From: Shimia sp049116215
GTDB taxonomy: Bacteria > Pseudomonadota > Alphaproteobacteria > Rhodobacterales > Rhodobacteraceae
DNA length: 64,000 nt
Assembly: GCF_049116215.1 (NCBI RefSeq)
Contig: NZ_JAGDZB010000001.1
Coordinates: forward strand, 124,001 to 188,000
Direction of reading: 5' to 3'
Below, in pieces: positions 9,024-17,248 of this stretch. The notes beneath the pieces were generated by a model, which was given only the letters and a program-made list of their open reading frames with translations, made no database searches and was not told where the DNA came from. Every line of letters starts with the position of its first letter. Position 1 is the stretch's first letter. The translations under genes were made by a program, and so were the position numbers.

Positions 9024-9902
9024 ATGTCTCAAAAGCCCCCCTCCTCCCGTCGCCCAACCGCGAAACCAAGCGCTGCCAAAACGCGCCCGTCCAAGCCGCG
9101 CAAGGCGCCAGCCAAACCGGTATCTGACGCCCCCAAGCGCGAAGGCGACCGCATCGCCAAGGTGCTGGCTCGTGCGGGGGTGGCGTCGCGTCGTGACGCC
9201 GAACGCATGATTGAGGCCGGACGCGTGTCGGTAAATGGCCAAAAACTCGACAGCCCCGCGCTTAACGTGACCACCAAAGACCGCATCACGGTTGACGGAA
9301 AGCCAGTGGGCGAGCCAGATCCGGAACGCATCTGGCTCTATCATAAACCCTCCGGCCTTGTGACCACCAACCGCGATGAAAAGGGCCGCGATACGATCTT
9401 CGATCACCTGCCAGAAAACCTGCCCCGCGTCATGACTGTTGGACGTTTGGACCTCAACTCCGAGGGCCTACTCCTACTCACCAACGACGGTGGCCTAAAA
9501 CGCAAACTGGAACTGCCCAGCACTGGCTGGCTGCGCAAATACCGTGTGCGAATCAATGGCCGACCAACGGAAGACACCTTTGCCCCACTGCGCAAAGGCA
9601 TTGAAGTCGACGGCGAACACTTCCAACCAATGGAGATCACTTTGGATCGCCAGCAAGGCGCCAACGCTTGGGTGACAATTGGCCTGCGCGAGGGCAAAAA
9701 CCGAGAAATCCGCCGCGCCATGGAGGCCATAAACCTCACCGTAAACCGCCTGATCCGGGTGTCTTACGGTCCGTTCCAACTTGGCCAACTCAAGCCAGGC
9801 GAAGTCGAAGAGCTGCGCCGTCGTGTTGTGCGTGACCAATTGGGGCTCGAAGGCGCGGTGCCTGAAGAAACACGCCGCAAACCCACCCGACGCCGCAAAT
9901 AG
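9024..9902 (+). CDS. rluB: 23S rRNA pseudouridine synthase, RluB/RsuA family
   Basis: The 292-residue product starts with a basic Lys/Pro/Ala-rich tail of about 40 residues, followed by an S4 RNA-binding domain (RIAKVLARAGVASRRDAER) and a pseudouridine synthase domain with the catalytic Asp in the motif GRLDLNSEGLLLLTND. It ends with another Arg/Lys-rich tail. RluB-type enzymes modify 23S rRNA helix 80-90 positions (U2605 in E. coli); RluE/RsuA specificity cannot be excluded by eye. It is divergent from tadA with 61 bases between the starts. Confidence 0.92.
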   Translation: MSQKPPSSRRPTAKPSAAKTRPSKPRKAPAKPVSDAPKREGDRIAKVLARAGVASRRDAERMIEAGRVSVNGQKLDSPALNVTTKDRITVDGKPVGEPDPERIWLYHKPSGLVTTNRDEKGRDTIFDHLPENLPRVMTVGRLDLNSEGLLLLTNDGGLKRKLELPSTGWLRKYRVRINGRPTEDTFAPLRKGIEVDGEHFQPMEITLDRQQGANAWVTIGLREGKNREIRRAMEAINLTVNRLIRVSYGPFQLGQLKPGEVEELRRRVVRDQLGLEGAVPEETRRKPTRRRK

Positions 9903-10017
9903 TCTGGCAAGCGGTGCAATTGCCTCGGCAATGCGCCGCTTTACCAAAACTTCCCCCTAGCCTTATCGCGGCAGAGTTCTTAGATTTCTCCATAACTTAG
10001 CACAGGGTGGAGTGGGT

Positions 10018-10101
10018 ATGTCATCAACCGGTTTACAGAAGCTGGCCTTTGGCCTGTTGGTTCTGTTGATCTTCTACGTCTCTTTCACAGGAGGCGCGTG
10101 A
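10018..10101 (+). CDS. 27-residue membrane microprotein, translationally coupled to the XpaC gene
   Basis: A 27-codon frame starts at an ATG preceded by GGTGGAGTGGG. It encodes a short polar N-terminus, a hydrophobic helix (LAFGLLVLLIFYVSF) and a short TGGA tail. Its TGA overlaps the ATG of the XpaC-like gene by one base (TGATG), and the AGGAGG that serves the next gene lies within its last codons. The geometry supports translational coupling. A single membrane helix of this size next to envelope-stress genes suggests a small regulatory or scaffold peptide, but the function is unknown. Confidence 0.6.
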   Translation: MSSTGLQKLAFGLLVLLIFYVSFTGGA

Positions 10102-10979
10102 TGGCTCAGAAATTTGGTGGCAAATATAGTCCCAGCGGCGCGCAGGGTGTGAACGGCGACGATGGCTTTCGCAACGCCAAACGCAGCCGCGCTGGCGGGC
10201 GCGTCAACCTGCTGTTCATCGCGCCGCTGCCCCTGATCTGGAAAGCTTTCACGTCAGACCCCATCGGCATGGCACAATATTTGGCTGCGCTTGGTGTTCT
10301 GCTCTTGGCGGCTTGGATGACCCGTGAGGGCATGTTTGCGCACGAAGCCTATGACGCTCGGAAAGTGGCCCGCCGTCCGGCACTGCCGCGCAAACTGCTT
10401 GGCTCTCTCTTAACTGGCCTCGGCCTCGCGATCGCGGGTTTCGCAGGCCATGGCCCCATCGAGGCGGGCATCTTTGCGGTTGTTGGCGGACTGTTGCACA
10501 GCTTTGCCTTTGGCCTCGATCCAATGTCGGACAAAGGCATGGAAGGCACCAACCGTCACCAAACCGACCGCGTCGCCCGCGCTGTGGAAGAAGCCGAAGA
10601 CCACCTGCGCGCCATGAGCGACGCGGTTGCTCGCGTCGGAGATCGCACTGTGGAGCGCCGTGTGGCTGCATTCCAATCCACCGCACGAGATCTGTTTCGC
10701 ACTGTAGAAGAAGATCCCCGCGACCTGACCGCAGCGCGCCGTTACCTCAGCGTCTATTTGCTGGGAGCGAAAGACGCGACCGTGAAGTTCGCCGACATCT
10801 ACAACCGGACACAGGACGCACAGGCCCGTGCCGACTACCTCGCGCTGCTGGATGACCTGGAAGAAAATTTTGCCGCCCGAACGCAGAAACTCCTGCTGGA
10901 GGACCGTGGCGACCTAACCATCGAAATTGACGTACTGCGCGAGCGCCTGGAGCGCGAAGGCCTGCGCCGCGACAGCTGA
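10101..10979 (+). CDS. XpaC-like (5-bromo-4-chloroindolyl phosphate hydrolysis family) membrane protein
   Basis: The 292-residue product has a basic N-terminus, three or four hydrophobic segments between about residues 33 and 140, and a charged helical C-terminal half with the pattern ARRYLSVYLLGAKDATVKFADIY, which resembles the XpaC family. XpaC proteins are named after a Bacillus phenotype and are recurrently encoded next to TelA; both are placed in membrane-associated stress or toxic-anion response systems. Here TelA follows 35 bases downstream. A strong AGGAGG lies 6 bases before the ATG. The molecular role is not established. Confidence 0.82.
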   Translation: MAQKFGGKYSPSGAQGVNGDDGFRNAKRSRAGGRVNLLFIAPLPLIWKAFTSDPIGMAQYLAALGVLLLAAWMTREGMFAHEAYDARKVARRPALPRKLLGSLLTGLGLAIAGFAGHGPIEAGIFAVVGGLLHSFAFGLDPMSDKGMEGTNRHQTDRVARAVEEAEDHLRAMSDAVARVGDRTVERRVAAFQSTARDLFRTVEEDPRDLTAARRYLSVYLLGAKDATVKFADIYNRTQDAQARADYLALLDDLEENFAARTQKLLLEDRGDLTIEIDVLRERLEREGLRRDS

Positions 10980-11014
10980 TAACACATGTGACCTACCGGG
11001 AAGGGTGGATTTAA

Positions 11015-12211
11015 ATGTCTGAGATCGTAAAACAAAAAGCCGAAGCCGCGTTGGCTGAAATCACTGAAGCCACCGTTGCGCTGCCGGAACCAATTGAAGC
11101 CAACGCCATCGTGCCATTGGCCGAAGCAGATGCACCGGTGTCTGCGGAAATCACCAAACGCATGGCTGAATTGGACATGACCAACACCAACTCGATTGTG
11201 TCCTTTGGCTCCGGCGCTCAGGCGGAACTGCAAACCATTTCCCAAGCCATGCTGCAAGATGTGCGCAACAAAGACGTTGGCCCGGCGGGCGACAGCCTCC
11301 GCGACATCGTCACCACCATCCGTGGATTCTCGGTTTCTGAACTGGACGTCCGCCGCGAACGCAGCTTCTGGGAAAAACTATTTGGCAAGGCCGCGCCTTT
11401 TGCCAAGTTCACAGCCCGTTTTGAAGAAGTTCAGGATCAGATCGATCGCGTCACCGACGATCTGCTTGGTCACGAGCACAAACTGCTCAAAGACATCAAG
11501 TCACTGGATGTGCTTTACGAAAAAACCCTCGCCTTCTATGACGAACTGGCGCTTTACATCGCCGCGGGCGAGGCCAAGATTGCCGACCTGGATGCCAACG
11601 ACATCCCTACCAAAGAAGCCGAGGTTTCCGCTGCGGATGAAAATGCTCAGGTCATGAAGGCACAAGAACTGCGCGACCTGCGCGCCGCAAGGGACGACCT
11701 GGAACGCCGCGTACACGACCTGAAACTGACCCGCCAGGTCACCATGCAATCCTTGCCGTCCATCCGCCTGGTGCAGGAAAACGACAAATCTCTGGTCACC
11801 AAGATCAACTCCACCTTGGTCAACACCGTACCGCTGTGGGAAACCCAACTGGCGCAGGCCGTCACCATCCAACGTTCCGCCGAAGCTGCCGCGGCCGTGC
11901 GTGACGCCAACGACCTCACCAACGAGCTGCTGACCGCAAACGCCAAAAACCTGCGCGAAACCAACCGCGCGGTGCGCACAGAGATGGAACGCGGCGTGTT
12001 TGACATCGAGGCCGTGAAAACCGCCAACGCAGAGCTGATCGCCACCATCAACGAGTCGCTGCAAATCGCCGACGAAGGCAAAGCCAAACGCGCCGCCGCC
12101 GAAGACGATATGAAAAAGATGGAAGCCGAATTGCGTGACACATTGGCTTCGGCAAAAGCGCGCAAGGACGGTCTAGGCGACACAACCGCCACCGCAGTAC
12201 CGACCACTTGA
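11015..12211 (+). CDS. Toxic anion resistance protein TelA family
   Basis: The 398-residue product is almost entirely helical and charged, with long coiled-coil stretches, and fits the TelA/KlaA family first linked to tellurite resistance. Visible family-like segments are ISQAMLQDVRNKDVGPAGD near residue 75 and the motif TMQSLPSIRLVQENDKSLV near residue 250. It is probably cytosolic or peripheral, acting with the XpaC-like membrane protein upstream. The last four bases overlap the start of the DUF2927 gene (ATGA type), indicating translational coupling. Confidence 0.92.
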   Translation: MSEIVKQKAEAALAEITEATVALPEPIEANAIVPLAEADAPVSAEITKRMAELDMTNTNSIVSFGSGAQAELQTISQAMLQDVRNKDVGPAGDSLRDIVTTIRGFSVSELDVRRERSFWEKLFGKAAPFAKFTARFEEVQDQIDRVTDDLLGHEHKLLKDIKSLDVLYEKTLAFYDELALYIAAGEAKIADLDANDIPTKEAEVSAADENAQVMKAQELRDLRAARDDLERRVHDLKLTRQVTMQSLPSIRLVQENDKSLVTKINSTLVNTVPLWETQLAQAVTIQRSAEAAAAVRDANDLTNELLTANAKNLRETNRAVRTEMERGVFDIEAVKTANAELIATINESLQIADEGKAKRAAAEDDMKKMEAELRDTLASAKARKDGLGDTTATAVPTT

Positions 12212-13128
12212 AGCGATTTGCGGGCATAGGGCTCGGGCTGCTGACCACATTGGCGGCCTGCATGGACACCAGCGGCACCACCTCGCCGCCGGTTGTCGCC
12301 CCTGTGCCAGCACCTCCGTCCGAAGCCAGCGCGGCTTTGCGGTCTTATTATAGCAAAGTTCAGGCTGATCTTCTGACACGTGGCCTGTTGCGCACCGATG
12401 GCGGCGGCCCGGACACGCCGTTTACACCGGATATCCTGGCGCGCAACTTTGAGCGCATCGCTTTTTATGATGAATACAACAGCGGTGGCGGGTTGGAGCG
12501 CTCCTCAGGTCAAGCAGGTCAACTGCGTCGCTGGAGCGGCCCTGTCAAAGTGAACGTTGAATTTGGCCCCTCGGTGCCAGAAAGCCAACGCGCCACAGAC
12601 CGCGCGACGGTTGCCGCCTATGTGCCGCGTTTGGCCAACACCACCGGCCACGCGATCCGCCAAACCACAAGCAAACCCAACTTCAACGTGCTGGTAATGG
12701 GAGCCGACGATCGGGACACGGTGAACGCCCGCCTGGACAGTCTGTTGCCAAACGCCTCCCCCAAAACCCGCGCATTGTTCGCCAACCCACCACGCAATAT
12801 CTATTGTTTTGTGGTGGCCTTGGCCTCGGATACCGATCCCAACGCCTACACGTCTGCAGTTGCTCTGGTACGCGCAGAACACCCTGATCTGCTGCGCAAA
12901 TCCTGCCTCCACGAAGAGATCGCTCAGGGCCTTGGTTTGGCCAACGACAGCCCCGAAGCCCGCCCCTCAATCTTCAACGATGACGAAGAGTTTGCGCTGC
13001 TCACCACGCATGACGAAAAACTGCTCTCCATGCTCTATGACAACCGGCTCAGTATCGGTATGAGCGTGGACGAGGCCCGCCCCATTGTTTACATTCTGGC
13101 CCGCGAGCAAACCGCACAGAACTTCTGA
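12208..13128 (+). CDS. DUF2927-family lipoprotein, putative metalloprotease-like fold
   Basis: The 306-residue product begins with a lipoprotein signal ending in LAAC (Cys18). The C-terminal half has the DUF2927 pattern with CLHEEIAQGLGLANDSP, whose HEE element looks like a zinc-peptidase helix. This supports an envelope metalloprotease, but activity is unproven. The start overlaps the telA-like stop by four bases. The position inside the XpaC-TelA-SPFH cluster suggests a periplasmic arm of that system. Confidence 0.8.
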   Translation: MKRFAGIGLGLLTTLAACMDTSGTTSPPVVAPVPAPPSEASAALRSYYSKVQADLLTRGLLRTDGGGPDTPFTPDILARNFERIAFYDEYNSGGGLERSSGQAGQLRRWSGPVKVNVEFGPSVPESQRATDRATVAAYVPRLANTTGHAIRQTTSKPNFNVLVMGADDRDTVNARLDSLLPNASPKTRALFANPPRNIYCFVVALASDTDPNAYTSAVALVRAEHPDLLRKSCLHEEIAQGLGLANDSPEARPSIFNDDEEFALLTTHDEKLLSMLYDNRLSIGMSVDEARPIVYILAREQTAQNF

Positions 13129-13164
13129 GCGCGCCCGCGACCAGCCTTTTGAAAGGACCACTTC

Positions 13165-14304
13165 ATGGGTATTTTTGATTTCCTCACCGGCGAATTTATC
13201 GACGTCATCCATTGGGTCGACGACACCCGCGACACGCTCGTGTTCCGCTTTGAGCGCGAAGGCCATGAAATCAAATACGGCGCCAAGCTGACCGTGCGCG
13301 AAGGTCAGGCGGCGGTGTTTGTACACGAAGGCCAACTGGCCGATGTCTTCACCCCGGGCCTCTACATGTTGGAAACCAACAACATGCCGGTGATGACCAC
13401 GCTGCAGCACTGGGACCACGGCTTCAAAAGCCCGTTCAAATCCGAAATCTACTACGTCAACACCACCCGGTTTGCCGATCTGAAATGGGGCACCAAAAAC
13501 CCGATCATGGTACGCGACCCGGAATTCGGCCCCGTGCGTCTTCGCGCCTACGGCACCTACTCAGCTCGAGTGGTCGATCCGGCCCGTTTTCTAGCGGAGA
13601 TCGTTGGGACGGACGGCGAGTTCACCATGGATGAGATCTCCTTCCAGATCCGCAATATCATCGTGCAGGAGTTCTCCCGGGTTGTGGCCGGCTCTGGCAT
13701 TCCCGTGCTCGACATGGCCGCCAATACCGCTGACCTCGGCAAGCTGGTCGCCGCCGAAATCTCCGGTACCATCGCCGAATACGGCCTCGCGATCCCGGAG
13801 CTCTACATCGAAAACATCTCCCTGCCGCCCGCAGTTGAGGCCGCCATGGACAAGCGCACCTCGATGGGCATTGTCGGCGATCTGGGCAAGTACACCCAGT
13901 TCTCCGCCGCCGAAGCCATGACCGCCGCCGCGCAAACGCCAAATTCCGGCATGGGCGCTGGCATGGGGATGGGCATGGGCATGGCGATGGCCCAACAGAT
14001 GGCGCAAACCGGCCCATGGGGCGCGCAACCTGCCGCCCAAGCACCGCAAGCCGCGCCTGCCCCACAGGCCGCTGCTGCGCCACCGCCCCCGCCGCCGGTC
14101 GAGCACGTATGGCACATTGCGGAAAACGGCCAAACCAAAGGTCCGTTCTCCAAAGCTGCGCTTGGCCGCATGGCCACCGCCGGGGAGATTACCCGCGAGA
14201 CCCATGTCTGGACCGCTGGCCAAGACGGGTGGAAACACGCCGAAGACGTGGCTGAGCTGGCGCAGCTCTTCACCATCCTGCCGCCCCCACCACCCGGAGC
14301 GTAA
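13165..14304 (+). CDS. SPFH-domain protein with C-terminal GYF_2 domain
   Basis: The 379-residue product has an SPFH/virion-core-type domain over about residues 25-250 (YdjI-like). It is followed by a Gly-Met-rich segment, an Ala/Pro/Gln linker, and a C-terminal GYF_2 domain (WHIAENGQTKGPFSKAALG and TAGQDGW). GYF_2 domains bind proline-rich or membrane-associated partners. No transmembrane helix is obvious, so membrane association probably comes from the SPFH fold. An AAAGGA ribosome-binding site precedes the ATG. It lies 36 bases after the DUF2927 gene in the same operon. Confidence 0.85.
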   Translation: MGIFDFLTGEFIDVIHWVDDTRDTLVFRFEREGHEIKYGAKLTVREGQAAVFVHEGQLADVFTPGLYMLETNNMPVMTTLQHWDHGFKSPFKSEIYYVNTTRFADLKWGTKNPIMVRDPEFGPVRLRAYGTYSARVVDPARFLAEIVGTDGEFTMDEISFQIRNIIVQEFSRVVAGSGIPVLDMAANTADLGKLVAAEISGTIAEYGLAIPELYIENISLPPAVEAAMDKRTSMGIVGDLGKYTQFSAAEAMTAAAQTPNSGMGAGMGMGMGMAMAQQMAQTGPWGAQPAAQAPQAAPAPQAAAAPPPPPPVEHVWHIAENGQTKGPFSKAALGRMATAGEITRETHVWTAGQDGWKHAEDVAELAQLFTILPPPPPGA

Positions 14305-14310
14305 CCCTCA

Positions 14311-14332
14311 GCCCTGGCTTTCTAGCCGGGGC
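14311..14332 (+). other. Intergenic hairpin between the SPFH-GYF and zinc-ribbon genes
   Basis: A 9-base-pair stem (one G-T pair) with loop TTCT lies just after the SPFH-GYF stop codon. The following bases are T-rich but interrupted, so this is more likely an attenuator or RNA-processing/stability element inside the operon than a full terminator. Confidence 0.35.
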
Positions 14333-14375
14333 TTCACCTTTTTCTTCCCAAGCCATTTCAGAGCAAGCAGATTTC

Positions 14376-15482
14376 ATGTCAGCCACCCCGCCCCCTGCGC
14401 CCAAAGAGACAACCCGTTTCCCCTGCGCCCAATGCGGCGCCGACTACCGCTTTGCTCCTAACGAAGGCAAGTTGATCTGCGATCACTGCGGTCATGAGGA
14501 AGCCACCGAGCAAGGTGATCGTCAGGCCGCCATCGCTGAGTTGGATTTCAAGGCGGCGCTTGCGGAACAGCTTCCAGCCGCCGAAATGGTCGAAGCCCGT
14601 ACAACCTCCTGCCCGAATTGCGCGGCGCATGTGGTGTTTGAGGGCGACGTCCACGCCACTGAATGCCCGTTCTGCGCCACGCCTGTTGTGGTCGACACCG
14701 GCACACATCGTCTGATCAAACCGCGGGCTGTCCTGCCTTTCCAAATCGCAGAAAAAGTCGCGCACCAGTCCATGAATGACTGGCTGGGCAAACTCTGGTT
14801 TGCTCCCAATGGCCTGCAAGAGTACGCCAAGAAGGGCCGCAAAATGGATGGCATCTATGTCCCCTATTGGACCTATGATGCCGACACCAAATCGTCCTAC
14901 ATGGGCGAACGCGGCACGATCTACTATGTCACTGAAACCGTCATGGTGGATGGCAAACCCGAACAGCGACAGGTGCAAAAAATTCGCTGGTCCCCGGCCT
15001 CTGGCCGCGTCGCGCGCTGGTTTGACGATATCCTTGTGTTGGGCTCCAAAGCCCTGCCAAAAAAATACACCGACAACCTACAGCCGTGGGACCTCTCCGC
15101 GCTTGAGCCGTACACGCCGGAATTCCTCGCCGGCTTTCAAGCTGAAGGCTACTCCATTGAACTTGAAGAGGGTTACGAAGAAGCCCGCGATCATATGGAC
15201 CGGGTGATCCGCCGTGACGTGACCTTTGACATTGGCGGCGACCGCCAGCGCATCCACAACATCTCCACCGCTGTGAACGACGTGACGTTCAAACACATCC
15301 TGCTGCCCGTTTGGATGGCCGCTTATAAGTATCGCGGCACGTCTTATCGCTTTGTTGTGAATGGACAAACCGGCCGCGTGCAGGGCGAGCGTCCCTATTC
15401 GAAATGGAAAATCGCCTTTGCCGTGCTCCTCGCCGCACTTGCAGCGGGCGCGATTGGATATATCATCGCCCAAAACCAATAA
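14376..15482 (+). CDS. Zinc-ribbon protein with C-terminal membrane anchor
   Basis: The 368-residue product has two zinc-ribbon-like cysteine sets at the N-terminus (CAQCGADY with CDHCG, then CPNC with CPFC), a central soluble domain with YVPYWTYDADT, and a single C-terminal transmembrane helix (about residues 342-362). It resembles a widespread family often mis-named as a helicase or primosomal protein and usually encoded with SPFH proteins. No helicase motifs are present. It closes the XpaC-TelA-SPFH operon. It is probably tail-anchored with the zinc ribbons in the cytoplasm. Confidence 0.8.
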   Translation: MSATPPPAPKETTRFPCAQCGADYRFAPNEGKLICDHCGHEEATEQGDRQAAIAELDFKAALAEQLPAAEMVEARTTSCPNCAAHVVFEGDVHATECPFCATPVVVDTGTHRLIKPRAVLPFQIAEKVAHQSMNDWLGKLWFAPNGLQEYAKKGRKMDGIYVPYWTYDADTKSSYMGERGTIYYVTETVMVDGKPEQRQVQKIRWSPASGRVARWFDDILVLGSKALPKKYTDNLQPWDLSALEPYTPEFLAGFQAEGYSIELEEGYEEARDHMDRVIRRDVTFDIGGDRQRIHNISTAVNDVTFKHILLPVWMAAYKYRGTSYRFVVNGQTGRVQGERPYSKWKIAFAVLLAALAAGAIGYIIAQNQ

Positions 15483-15500
15483 GACTTGGGGAAAACCGCG

Positions 15501-16172
15501 ATGTCTCACCACGCTGCATTGCAAGAGCTTTTGCACGCCCGCCACTCTTGCCGGGCTTTCAAGTCTGATGCCGTTCCACGGAAGGTGATTGAACAAATTT
15601 TGCTGGATGCTGGCCGTGCCCCTTCCTGGTGCAATGCGCAACCATGGAAGGCGATTGTTACCTCCAGCGCTGAAACCGAAATTTTCCGCGAGGCGATGTC
15701 CACCGCTTTTGACAACGGTGCGCCCGCACCTGACTACCCTTTCCCAGACACCTACTCCGGCGCGCACCTCAAACGCCGCCGTACCTGCGGGTTCCAACTC
15801 TATGACGCTGTAGGTATTGGCAAAGGTGACCGCGAAGGCCGTGTCCGTCAAATGCGCGAAAACTACACACTTTTTGGCGCGCCGCATGTCGCCGTGATCA
15901 CCTGTCCCAAGGAGCTTGGTCCCTACGGCGTGCTTGACTGCGGTGGCTTCATCACCGCCTTCTGCCTCTCCGCCAAATCGCAGGGCATCGGCACAGTCCC
16001 ACAAGCCGCCTTGTCCCTTTTTTCAGATACCATCCGCGCCCACTTTGACATTCCAGAAGACCGCAACGTCCTCGCCGCCATCTCTTTTGGCTATCCAGAC
16101 GACTCCGCCGCAATCAACACCTTCCGCACTGACCGCGCGGAATTGGACGAATTTGTCGACTGGCGCGACTGA
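15501..16172 (+). CDS. Nitroreductase family FMN oxidoreductase
   Basis: The 223-residue product fits the nitroreductase fold: an N-terminal ARHSCRAFKSDAVPR flavin-binding segment, NAQPWKAIV, and a C-terminal AAISFGYPDD motif. Members reduce nitro groups, quinones or enones with NAD(P)H using FMN; the physiological substrate is unknown. The ATG at 15501 follows a GGGG-containing ribosome-binding site and is preferred to an in-frame TTG five codons upstream. The gene follows the zinc-ribbon gene by 18 bases but is probably functionally separate. Confidence 0.9.
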   Translation: MSHHAALQELLHARHSCRAFKSDAVPRKVIEQILLDAGRAPSWCNAQPWKAIVTSSAETEIFREAMSTAFDNGAPAPDYPFPDTYSGAHLKRRRTCGFQLYDAVGIGKGDREGRVRQMRENYTLFGAPHVAVITCPKELGPYGVLDCGGFITAFCLSAKSQGIGTVPQAALSLFSDTIRAHFDIPEDRNVLAAISFGYPDDSAAINTFRTDRAELDEFVDWRD

Positions 16173-16177
16173 GCCCG

Positions 16178-17248
16178 TTAGGTCTGCTGCAAAACCTGCC
16201 CTTTGATATCGCCGGCTGTTACATAGGGCACGGCGGAGGGGTGAATGCTCTCCGAGCGATCCGCACAAACAACTCTTGGCGCTCGAAACAGGAAATACTT
16301 GCCCAGCGCCCGCCAGGTCCCCACCATCGGCGCATCCGGATCGGTCTCAAACCAGTCGCGCCACCCTTCCGGTAGGTCAACGCCACAAATCGCCAAACGC
16401 TCCAACATCCACACAAGGGACACATTGGCCAGCGGCCGCGCCGCGTCAAACCCCACCAGTTGCCCACCCACATCGCTATGTGCGCCGCGGAACCAGACCT
16501 GCTCCACACGTCCGTCCCAATCATCGGGACAGCGCCACAGCTCCGGCTCAAACACCTGTCGTGTTTCATCTAAGGCCAGTGCATGAAACCCATGTCGCAC
16601 CACGGGCGATAGCTGCTGGTTGTGAAACGCATGACGCCGTTCGGTGATACGCCACAACACCGGCACCCGCGCGCCCAGCGCTTTCACCGTGTCCCAGACA
16701 CCAATCATCTCGATCTCTGTGTGTTCATAACAATGTGCCGCCGCAAACTCTTTTGCCGCAGCAGTGTCCGGCGTCAGCTCATAATGCCGATAGGCTGTGC
16801 GAATGTTGCGCTCCGTCGCACATTCCGCGCGCAACAGCCCTACGCGATCAATCACCCCTGCCAATGAGCGCACCGCAAAAGCACCGCGCGAATAGCCCAT
16901 CAGGATGATCTTATCTCCAGGCCGGTACCGGCTTGCCAAATACCCGTAGGCCCGCCGGATCTGCCGATTGATGCCGCGCCCCATCATCACGTCCAAGGTC
17001 TGCCGCCAAGACCGCCATTGCACGCCGGCTTCATAGTAGACGGACACCTCCGCACCTATCTCTCGCAGCAACAGATAGGTCTGCCCGGCATTGGTCTCCT
17101 GCCCCGGGGCAAGCGAGGACATGGTGCCATCCAAAATAATCACATGCGTGACCGCTCCCCGGCGTGGCGCTGCCGGGGTATGGCTGCTGGTGAACTTGCC
17201 CGTCAGCCACTCTGATATGCGTCTAGCCAGCCGTATGTTTGGCCTCAT
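16178..17248 (-). CDS. DUF2235-domain alpha/beta hydrolase
   Basis: The 356-residue product has the DUF2235 pattern: an N-terminal HVIILDGTMSSL strand, a GYSRGAFAVRSLAG nucleophile elbow with Ser as candidate nucleophile, and a later motif VWFRGAHSDVGGQ. DUF2235 includes Tle1-type phospholipase effectors of type VI secretion, but most chromosomal members have unknown substrates and no T6SS genes are nearby. Its start overlaps the 3' end of the CoxL-like gene by 26 bases on the same strand. Confidence 0.85.
   Translation of the reverse strand: MRPNIRLARRISEWLTGKFTSSHTPAAPRRGAVTHVIILDGTMSSLAPGQETNAGQTYLLLREIGAEVSVYYEAGVQWRSWRQTLDVMMGRGINRQIRRAYGYLASRYRPGDKIILMGYSRGAFAVRSLAGVIDRVGLLRAECATERNIRTAYRHYELTPDTAAAKEFAAAHCYEHTEIEMIGVWDTVKALGARVPVLWRITERRHAFHNQQLSPVVRHGFHALALDETRQVFEPELWRCPDDWDGRVEQVWFRGAHSDVGGQLVGFDAARPLANVSLVWMLERLAICGVDLPEGWRDWFETDPDAPMVGTWRALGKYFLFRAPRVVCADRSESIHPSAVPYVTAGDIKGQVLQQT

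Noticed and set aside
15501..17248. Type VI secretion effector locus around the DUF2235 gene
   Set aside because: No VgrG, PAAR, adaptor or immunity-like genes flank it.
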